Source: Sphaerochaetaceae bacterium
GTDB taxonomy: Bacteria; Spirochaetota; Spirochaetia; Sphaerochaetales; Sphaerochaetaceae
DNA: 39,705 bases
Reading direction: 5' to 3'
Assembly: GCA_024698005.1 (NCBI GenBank)
Contig: JAILRW010000033.1
Span: 1 to 39,705 of the forward strand
Of the stretch, positions 33,278-39,705 are shown piece by piece. Position numbers and translations under genes: made by a program. The number at the start of each line of letters is the position of its first letter. The first letter of the stretch is position 1. The notes under the pieces were generated by a model. That model had not been told where the DNA came from and ran no database searches. It saw nothing but the letters and a program-made list of their open reading frames with translations.

Positions 33278-34418
33278 TTACAGATTAGCCTTGAGATCAC
33301 TAATCTCCTGCTTTGTAAGACCAATTGACAAGAGATAATTCTCTGCTCCCTTCTGGAGATCTGCAGAATAGAAATCATTGATGTTAAAGGCCTTCTGGAT
33401 ACTCTTTACGATATTGCTAGAAGCAATTGCATTGTACTTTTCACTTCCTTTTTCAACACCATAGTAGTTGTGGTAGGTAACCATGTAGTCCTCGAGAACT
33501 TCTTTTGCACTTGCTCCCATCAAGCATTCGAGAACAGCTGAAGTAAAACCAGCTCTGTCCTTTCCTTCGTTACAGTGAACAACATATACTCCTGGATTCT
33601 TTGCCATAAATTTGAGGCCTTCTGCTAAACCTTTCTTGAAGTCATCAGCTTCAAAGTCTACTCCAAGACCAAGGCATTTGACTTTCAGTGTTGAGTAATA
33701 GGAGTTGGCATATTCAGGTCTTCCTTCTAATACGAACTGACTATCAGCAAGGTTAATTGCAACAGTAACGCCAGCAGCCTTACAAGCTGCATCTGCCTGA
33801 GTGTTTCTTCCAATTTCTGGATTAACAGGGTGTGAAGATCTGTAGAGCTTACCATGCATTCCAGTTGTTGTTACCTGACGGAAGTTTGCAAATTCTTTAT
33901 CTGTGAGAGTCTTGTAGTCATTTCTATTGTTTGTTCTAGTGAGGTCTTTGAGTAGGAACTGTGAAAGGTATCCTCCTTTTTCAGCCATTATAAAGGTTAT
34001 TTTAAAAGGAATCTCAACACCATCGAATGCAGTCCAAAACCATGTCTTATCTGGGTTTGTTGTCTTCTTTGCTATTCCATAGGTCTCTGTAAAGTTTCCC
34101 ATGTTGATAGCCAGGGAAATACTTCCAGCAGGGTTCCCAGCTGCATCCTTTCCCATAATAATAGCAGGGCTACCAGTATCTACACCTGAATAGGTTGGTA
34201 CAATCTGGAAGTTCTAGCTTTTGATCAAGGAAATATACTTGAACAATGTCTCCCCATTCAAAACCTTTTGCAACAAACTCATCAGCAGTTCCTGTTGTGT
34301 TGAGGTTTCCATATTTTGACATATATTTGTTTGCCTCAAGACTTGGAAGTTCTGCCTGATAGATTCCTCCCATTTCTCTTATTGCCTGTGCTGTGAGTAC
34401 AGAAAGCAAAACCATCAA
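33278..34418 (-). pseudogene. frameshifted secreted tyrosine-phosphatase-like protein
   Basis: Two adjacent minus-strand frames encode one protein. The 5' part (34170-34418) holds a hydrophobic signal-like leader and a domain ending DQKLELP, then runs into a wrong frame and stops. The 3' part (33278-34156) continues IVPTYSGVDTGSPAIIM, then carries a phosphatase domain with HCNEGKDR (the HCX5R signature). Removing one base near 34212 restores ELPIVPTYSGV. A proper signal peptide (KKRAFTTVLILMVLL...TAQA) can be read upstream of the first ATG but has no start codon. So the gene looks inactivated twice, or the sequence contains errors. Function of the intact form would be a secreted Tyr/Ser phosphatase. 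Confidence 0.75.
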
Positions 34419-34502
34419 TATGAGAACAGTAGTAAACGCTCTTTTTTTGAATGTGAAATAAGAAAATATAAAATGTAGTTGTATTATATCATCATATAAT
34501 TG

Positions 34503-34544
34503 AAACAGAAAAACCCTTGCTATTGTTTTTTTAAAGCAAGGGTT
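34503..34544 (-). terminator. terminator of the MscS-sensor gene
   Basis: AACCCTTGC (34512-34520) and GCAAGGGTT (34536-34544) pair, and on the minus strand a TTTTTCTG run follows. Confidence 0.8.
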
Positions 34545-34568
34545 AACTATAAGAATTATGAAGAGATC

Positions 34569-37500
34569 TTAATTATCGGTTGCGATATCGACTTCAGCAG
34601 AAGCTTCCTTCTGTTCTTCGATAAACTTTTCCGCTTCCTTTTTCTCCTTTGCTGTTGTTCCTTTCGTTTCCTTTTCGTTGAGATAAGAAACAGTAACCTG
34701 TGGGAATGGAACGTTGATATCATTCTTGTTGAATACAAGATATAGCTCCCTGTTAAGGTCTCTTGTAAGCTGGAATCTATCAGACTCTTCACACTGTGCA
34801 ACTATGAGCAGATTTACAGAGTTGTCTCCCAGACAGGAGACTCCTTTATAGAAAGGTCCTCTGATAATAGCTTTCAACTTTCTCTTTATTCTAGGGAACT
34901 CCTTCTTGAGAACACTTTCAACTCGCTCAAGAGATTCTCCATATTCAATTGCCATTTCAATATGAACAAACGAGACGTCATTTGTCATGTTGGTGACCTT
35001 TGTGATGGCACTATTGTTGAATATTTTTACGTTTCCATACGCATCTTCAATATTTGTGGTTCTGATGCCGATTTTGATAACTGTACCTCTGAAATCTTCA
35101 ATCGATACAATGTCTCCAACTCGGAACTCTCCTTCAAACACTATGAATATGCCAGCAATGATATCGGACATGAGACTTTGTGCACCAAGACCAATAACAA
35201 TGGAGATGATACCGGCAGAAGCAAGGAGAGAGGCAGGCTTCAAGCCAAAGAGATATAGGGAATAGAAGAGGGCAACGAGAGCACCGCCGTACTGTAAAAC
35301 AGATTCAAGCAAATGTCCGACAGTTTCTGCTCTTGCTCCAATATTTGCTGTAAGGGAATTGATTATCTTTTGCAGAACCTTTGCACCAGATATTACGATT
35401 ATAAAAATGATGACACAGCGGGAGAAAACAAAAATATTAGCGCCGTGCTCTATGTCTCCTTTGATAATGTAATAGAATATCGAGTCATGATTGTTTGTGT
35501 TGTTAACAATCATTACAGAAATAAAAACGACAAGGAAGATAATGCTGTAATATATTTCAGTAATTGAAGCGAATTTCTGTTCTAAAGTTTTTGTCTTCCA
35601 TTCATTGATGTTCTTGCTGTTGAGAAGTATTTCTGAACCTATATTTCTTGCCTTTTTACTTTCTTTTAACAGTTCCTCTTCTTGCTCCTCGTTTTGTTCT
35701 ATTATTCGTTTGAAAATTTCATTTTCCTTGTTCGTGCTGAACATAAGGAAAGCAAGAATGGCTAATAAGGAAACAAGAGAGATGAGAACAGTTGCCATCG
35801 CTATTCTAAATCTGAATGCAAATAATGAGTTGGTAGGGATAGCCGTTCCTATGAACATATCTCCTATTTTTCTGATAGAAACGAAGTAGTCCATTTCATT
35901 TATTGTCATATATCCGTTATATGAGCCAGAGAACATGGCACTTCTTGTCTTTATTTCGACGCCATGAGCAAAAGGAGAATAGATAATATCGTGGCTCTCA
36001 TTGTCCTTGAAGCTCATGAAAACACCTTTATAGGACATGTTCTTACTCTGAAGTGCATAATCAATAGACTTCATTTTGAGAACTTCAGCCTTGTTTTCAT
36101 ACGAGATGCCTATCTGTACTAGGCCTCTGTGTCTTGTGATCTCTGAGCTTGGAACAATAATGTTTTCGTTTTCATCAAGAACCCCATTTTTATATTCTGA
36201 TTCAGAAACAAAACGAGTGATTCCGTTGTCGTTATATGTATAGTAGTAGTAGACGCTGCCGATGAACTGCTCAAGTTCTCCAAGTACCTCGTTTTCCTGA
36301 AGTTCCTGGAAGAGGTGGTCGGAATTTATGAGAACATCTCTAAATGCATATGACTGAGCATTTGGATCGTTACTCAGTTCAAAATTCCACCAAGGGGTAT
36401 TGGTTGCGATAACTCTACCTTTATCGTTGAAGATATAAATTGATGATAGGCCAAATGAGTCACAAAGTGTCTGGAGTATCGGTATGTTCCTTCCCGTGAA
36501 TACAGGGTTTCCATAGTCATCAAGGACAATAGTATTATCTTTGGTTTTGGCATACTCATAGTGGGCCTCATCAGTCATGTCGTAATTGAAGGCAAGTTCA
36601 GGAGATCTTTTCAATATCTCAGCGAGAAGTTGGTTCTTATATAGGTTCTGTTTATCAAAGAATTGCGTTACTGTTTCTGCTGCCTTGGTATTCTTTTTAA
36701 CACTTGCATCTAGTTCTTTGATTCTTGCCTCTGAGGTTTTCAATGCGGTGGTAAGCTGAGACGTGGTCTGTGAAATCATAGACACGCCAAAAATAGCTAG
36801 AAGACCAATTATAAGAAGAGGTATTACCTTCTTTCCAATAGTTGAGTTGTAGAATACTTCTTTGCCTGATTTTGTTTTGAACAAGAAGATTTGGTCTTCG
36901 AATATTGTTCCTTCCTTGACTTGACCTAACATGATCAAAATGACATAGCAGAGAATTAGTGAGCCAACTAGAACAAAGGCGATAGTTGACCAGAAGACAT
37001 CTGTAAATCTAGACCTGTATAACTCGAAATCTGGTGTAGCAGCTACTAAAAGAACTTCGTTTGAGAATACATCGGAAGAATATTTTCTTGATATGCAGAA
37101 ATAGGATTCACCCTCAATTTTTTGAAATCCAGAGTAACCATCTTTTAGGATGTCATCGGTAATACCGCATTCTCTAAAATCCCTATCTGTCAATATGAGA
37201 CCATCAGAATTTTTGAAGAAGGAGAATGTGCCATTTTCTGGGTCTAGGGTAAAAATGAAGCCAGAGCTATTTATCTGGATTGAATTGAGTAATGTCTGGA
37301 TGCTTTTGAGACTTTGTAGATCATTATTGATCTGACTTGAGTTAGCTGCGGCAACAAGATAATAACCGGTAGGTGTTCCATCTGCATTCAAAACAGGGTA
37401 GCTGTAATAGTACCCACTGTATTTTGCTTTGTCTGTTAAGTCCGTTGTTGCAATTACAGGGTTGAATTCTGTTCCATTTTTGATAGTTGTTCTTGTTGTA

Positions 37501-38042
37501 CCAGTCCATCCATTTTCAGATGCAGTAAGGATCTTGAACTGCTCTGGGGTAAAGACTCCTGTTGGGTTAGAGTTTGTTCTTATTAAATTGTATTTTATGA
37601 TTTTTCCTATTTCCTCATGTTGTGTGTCATAATTGTTAGCTAGAACAATGTTACCTTTGGTATCAATTACAAATACTGAGTCGAAACCAGTGTTAGCAAC
37701 AAAACTATCCAATGTACTAATCACTGATTTTAATTCTCTTTTTGTTTGTATTTTACTGCTTCCTTCGGCCTGAAAAAATAGGGCAATAAGATGTAAGGTG
37801 CTCTGGTTTGAACTGTGAAATTTGTTCGTAAGGTGTTTTATTTCTTCAGTGTGAAGATCGAATTCCTTCGTTATTTCGTTGAGCATAGGAAGAAGGTTCA
37901 TGTTTTTCTGATTCCTCTCAACGCTTTTGGTCTGCATCCAGAAAAGAGCAACAAACATTATGGAGATTGCTATTATCGTAGTAATGATATAGGCACTAAT
38001 AATCCCCTTGAATGAAGCTACTTTTTTTCTAGATTCTTTCAT
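34569..38042 (-). CDS. twin-Cache sensor fused to an MscS mechanosensitive channel
   Basis: This is a 1157-residue membrane protein. Order: TM helix (about 15-35), extracytoplasmic Cache-like domain with VFVIDTKGNIVLAN (about 40-345), two TM helices (about 345-370 and 405-425), a second Cache-like domain with SIYIFNDKGRVIATN (about 430-740), a TM helix, a charged coiled-coil (about 770-805), more TM helices, and an MscS core. The core has the pore helix PASLLASAGIISIVIGLGAQ and SDIIAGIFIVFEGEFRVGDIV, then the beta domain and an acidic/lysine tail. MscS opens on membrane tension; Cache domains bind small ligands outside the cell, so ligand-gated or modulated ion flow is inferred. GGAGGG precedes the ATG. 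No partner gene adjoins it. Confidence 0.9.
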   Translation of the reverse strand: MKESRKKVASFKGIISAYIITTIIAISIMFVALFWMQTKSVERNQKNMNLLPMLNEITKEFDLHTEEIKHLTNKFHSSNQSTLHLIALFFQAEGSSKIQTKRELKSVISTLDSFVANTGFDSVFVIDTKGNIVLANNYDTQHEEIGKIIKYNLIRTNSNPTGVFTPEQFKILTASENGWTGTTRTTIKNGTEFNPVIATTDLTDKAKYSGYYYSYPVLNADGTPTGYYLVAAANSSQINNDLQSLKSIQTLLNSIQINSSGFIFTLDPENGTFSFFKNSDGLILTDRDFRECGITDDILKDGYSGFQKIEGESYFCISRKYSSDVFSNEVLLVAATPDFELYRSRFTDVFWSTIAFVLVGSLILCYVILIMLGQVKEGTIFEDQIFLFKTKSGKEVFYNSTIGKKVIPLLIIGLLAIFGVSMISQTTSQLTTALKTSEARIKELDASVKKNTKAAETVTQFFDKQNLYKNQLLAEILKRSPELAFNYDMTDEAHYEYAKTKDNTIVLDDYGNPVFTGRNIPILQTLCDSFGLSSIYIFNDKGRVIATNTPWWNFELSNDPNAQSYAFRDVLINSDHLFQELQENEVLGELEQFIGSVYYYYTYNDNGITRFVSESEYKNGVLDENENIIVPSSEITRHRGLVQIGISYENKAEVLKMKSIDYALQSKNMSYKGVFMSFKDNESHDIIYSPFAHGVEIKTRSAMFSGSYNGYMTINEMDYFVSIRKIGDMFIGTAIPTNSLFAFRFRIAMATVLISLVSLLAILAFLMFSTNKENEIFKRIIEQNEEQEEELLKESKKARNIGSEILLNSKNINEWKTKTLEQKFASITEIYYSIIFLVVFISVMIVNNTNNHDSIFYYIIKGDIEHGANIFVFSRCVIIFIIVISGAKVLQKIINSLTANIGARAETVGHLLESVLQYGGALVALFYSLYLFGLKPASLLASAGIISIVIGLGAQSLMSDIIAGIFIVFEGEFRVGDIVSIEDFRGTVIKIGIRTTNIEDAYGNVKIFNNSAITKVTNMTNDVSFVHIEMAIEYGESLERVESVLKKEFPRIKRKLKAIIRGPFYKGVSCLGDNSVNLLIVAQCEESDRFQLTRDLNRELYLVFNKNDINVPFPQVTVSYLNEKETKGTTAKEKKEAEKFIEEQKEASAEVDIATDN

Positions 38043-38365
38043 AGAACACCCTCCAACAGTATAAAAAAAGATCTTGTTTCTTGCGAATTGTAATTCATTC
38101 TTTGTTAAGAAAAAAGAAAGAAGTACTTATATGAATCATAATAACAGGAAACTTATCCATTTTGAGTCAGTAAAATTAGTTATAAAACAAATTTTAATGG
38201 CTTATTTGAGCTAAAACATTGAAGAGAGAAGAGCAGTATCCTCAATGAGCTTAAATGTAAGTAAAACTAATAATATAATTAAATAGGCATAGAAAGGGAT
38301 TAAACAGAAAAGATATTTCTTTTCAGGTCACTTTTTGAGTCAATTTCAATAATATGTGCAAAATA
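38043..38365. other. non-coding, upstream of the MscS-sensor gene
   Basis: About 320 AT-rich bases hold the presumed promoter of the 1157-residue protein. I find no ORF with a start signal and no convincing promoter or RNA here. Confidence 0.5.
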
Positions 38366-38401
38366 TATAAAAAAATAACTCCTTGCAATTGAAGGAGTTA
38401 T
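38366..38401 (-). terminator. terminator downstream of the tRNA fragment
   Basis: ATAACTCCTT, 7-base loop, AAGGAGTTAT forms a perfect 10-bp stem (38375-38401), followed on the minus strand by TTTTTTATAT. Its place after the tRNA 3' end suggests it terminated the original tRNA gene. Confidence 0.88.
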
Positions 38402-38416
38402 CATTCTATCAGTTTA

Positions 38417-38456
38417 CGAGACCAAGAGGATTCGAACCTCCGACCCTCAGTTCCGC
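38417..38456 (-). pseudogene. 3' fragment of a tRNA gene, probable attachment site
   Basis: The minus strand contains a complete T arm (GGAGG, TTCGAAT, CCTCT) followed by TGGTCTCG as the acceptor 3' strand. Before it are a variable loop and the anticodon-arm 3' strand (CGGAACTGAGGGTC). The 5' half (acceptor strand GAGACCA, D arm) is missing. Loss of the 5' half while the 3' end and terminator remain is what integration into a tRNA leaves at one end. The identity is unresolved. Confidence 0.72.
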
Positions 38457-38602
38457 AAGGGTAAGGTCATCCAAATTAATTCCTTTTGGAGTAGGTAGAT
38501 AGAGAAGATTAAACCAGAAAAAAAGGACTCATAAAGGACTGAATCACAGGGAAATTTAGGGAGAATGGACTGAGGGTCCAAACTCTAATTTTCGGTAGGG
38601 TA

Positions 38603-38645
38603 GGAAAATAACAAGGACCAGAAGTTCCTGTTTTCTGGTCCTTGT
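38603..38645 (-). terminator. terminator of the small HTH gene
   Basis: ACAAGGACCAGAA (38611-38623) and TTCTGGTCCTTGT (38633-38645) form a perfect 13-bp stem with a 9-base loop, followed on the minus strand by TATTTTCC. Confidence 0.85.
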
Positions 38646-38665
38646 CCATATTTGTGAAAAGACAA

Positions 38666-39001
38666 CTACCTCCTTCCATAGAGTAGTTCTTCATCAGTCA
38701 TAAACATCCAATTTATGACATCCATTCTCTTGAACATCTTTCTCCCACAGATACTACATCCCAGACCTTTATTTGGTTGATACTCTTTGTGGTTATATAG
38801 GGTCTTTATCTTTACTCCTTTCAAATCACAACATTCTTGTAGAGAGAACCAAGGTTTGTTTGGAATTGTAGAGACAATCTCCTTCTCATCACTGGTCAGT
38901 CTTCTTCTGGTTTGGTCTTCTTTTCTCTTCATACTATTATTATAAACTTCTGTGGGACCATCCATTCTTATATCGACAGAATTAGCGAAAATGACGTCCA
39001 T
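38666..39001 (-). CDS. small helix-turn-helix protein, excisionase/AlpA-like
   Basis: The 111-residue protein has a basic N-terminal region (KRKEDQTRRR) and a winged-helix DNA-binding segment of the excisionase type (WFSLQECCDLKGVKIKTLYNH, then GRKMFKRMDVINWM). A CSIC cysteine pair lies between the two. Such proteins direct excision or transcription of integrated elements. The true start could be one of three in-frame ATGs (39001, 38965, 38932); none has a clear ribosome binding site. It sits just inside the putative element bounded by the tRNA fragment and ends in its own terminator. No integrase is visible in the window. Confidence 0.65.
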   Translation of the reverse strand: MDVIFANSVDIRMDGPTEVYNNSMKRKEDQTRRRLTSDEKEIVSTIPNKPWFSLQECCDLKGVKIKTLYNHKEYQPNKGLGCSICGRKMFKRMDVINWMFMTDEELLYGRR

Positions 39002-39222
39002 ATAGAGAAAAGGTGAAAAGGGGAATTTTACTATACTTTTTCACACAGAAATAAGAAACTTTTTCTGTATAAAAAACACATAGTTAAAACCATCATTTTT
39101 CCTATATTTTGGTTTGTTTTGAGACATCAATTATTTCTAAATACACTCAGAGACATTCCCAAGTTTCACATCTTGATGTTGTTTGTTGGTGTATCAAAAT
39201 CATTAACAACCTGATTGAACAT
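39002..39222. other. non-coding spacer within the putative element
   Basis: AT-rich, no ORF of interest and no recognisable signal beyond the terminator that begins at 39223. Confidence 0.5.
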
Positions 39223-39250
39223 AAAATGAGGTCTACCAGTTCAGTAGACC
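39223..39250 (-). terminator. terminator of the lipoprotein gene
   Basis: GGTCTAC, 7-base loop, GTAGACC, followed on the minus strand by TCATTTTATG. Confidence 0.7.
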
Positions 39251-39291
39251 CCAATTGAGTTTATAATCAATTTGATACAATAATAATTTTA

Positions 39292-39705
39292 TTATTCTTT
39301 TGTAAATGTCCTTGATGTCCCTTCAATTGTAACTACTAAACTACCATCAGATAGAGTAAATGTTCCTGATGTTGTATCATCTGTGTCTCCAGTATCTGTG
39401 GTGGCACTAAAGGAACCTGTTGTTGATGATGAGAGTGTGTACGTTCCTGTATATGTTACGGTTCGATCAGAAGAAGGAATAGTATTAGTTTTATCTACAC
39501 CACCCACAAGTAATTTATCTATATACGTTGAGAGGGTCATAGAGTAGTCTTCATTTACTACAGCTGTTGATGTAAAGGTAAGTACACATTCATCTCCCTT
39601 GTCAGTATACTCGTTTGTTCCTGTATATTTCCAAGTTCCAACAACAGAAGTTTCACTTGAACTAGAACCTGAACCATCAGAACAAGAAACAAAGAGACAA
39701 AGACC
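39292..39705 (-). CDS. putative lipoprotein, N-terminus cut by the window edge
   Basis: The frame is open to the right edge and continues upstream of the first ATG (39540). At the edge it reads LCLFVSCSDGSGSSSSE, which looks like the end of a lipoprotein signal peptide with lipobox FVSC and a Ser/Gly linker. The mature part begins SVVGTWKYTG and ends GTSRTFTKE; Thr- and Gly-rich beta strands dominate, with a TGTYTL...SGTFTL pattern resembling lipocalin-like lipoproteins. It should be anchored to the outer or inner membrane. Only the start of the signal peptide is missing. The function is unknown. Confidence 0.7.
   Translation of the reverse strand, partial: GLCLFVSCSDGSGSSSSETSVVGTWKYTGTNEYTDKGDECVLTFTSTAVVNEDYSMTLSTYIDKLLVGGVDKTNTIPSSDRTVTYTGTYTLSSSTTGSFSATTDTGDTDDTTSGTFTLSDGSLVVTIEGTSRTFTKE

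Noticed and set aside
38417-38505. Complete tRNA gene on the minus strand
   Set aside because: The T arm and acceptor 3' strand are present but no matching acceptor 5' strand or D arm exists upstream.
1-39705. CRISPR array or phage structural genes
   Set aside because: No regularly spaced repeats and no phage structural proteins are visible. The small helix-turn-helix protein at the right end is the only element-type gene.

Overview
The window looks like a low-to-mid GC spirochaete chromosome, Treponema/Sphaerochaeta-like. I base this on the substrate-binding-protein signal peptide ending FAGGAQE, a cyclophilin-FKBP chimera of a kind reported in treponemes, a short 4.5S-type SRP RNA and a spirochaete-style lipoprotein. 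The assignment is inference; no rRNA or dnaA is present to fix it.

Left part (1-6000): the first 28 bases are the start of a minus-strand gene whose N-terminus resembles IS110-family transposases. An AT-rich stretch with two parS sites follows, then a NifU-type Fe-S protein on the minus strand. parA-parB (a third parS lies inside parB), the cyclophilin-FKBP fusion and radA form a tight plus-strand run. A small alpha/beta hydrolase converges on radA.

Sugar-acid block (6100-10600): a DapA-family aldolase, garR, garD and an IclR regulator. garD and garR closely match the enterobacterial galactarate enzymes. The block should convert galactarate to pyruvate and glycerate, with the DapA-family enzyme in the place usually held by GarL. 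No transporter or glycerate kinase is present here.

Housekeeping block (10600-28030): a TraB-like membrane protein, a flavodiiron protein, a MATE-nagA-pepD operon, a lipid kinase, a six-hairpin glycosidase, dnaX-recR, a CorB/TlyC-like protein, SRP RNA, two tRNA-Ser genes, a Bcp peroxiredoxin, a Nudix hydrolase, a PutP symporter and a PlsC-like acyltransferase carrying a zinc ribbon. dnaX has a nine-A run after codon 400, and slippage in either direction stops translation almost at once, which suggests a programmed short (gamma) form.

Right part (28080-39705): a complete branched-chain-amino-acid type ABC operon (binding protein, livH, livM, livG, livF), a frameshifted secreted tyrosine-phosphatase-like gene, and a 1157-residue protein joining two Cache-like sensor domains to an MscS channel. 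A 3' tRNA fragment with its terminator then marks the likely edge of an integrated element. That element holds a small helix-turn-helix protein and a truncated lipoprotein, and it runs off the window. The sensor-channel fusion, the dnaX slippery run and the galactarate block with the swapped aldolase are the best candidates for new biology. I see no clearly unprecedented multi-gene system and no CRISPR array.
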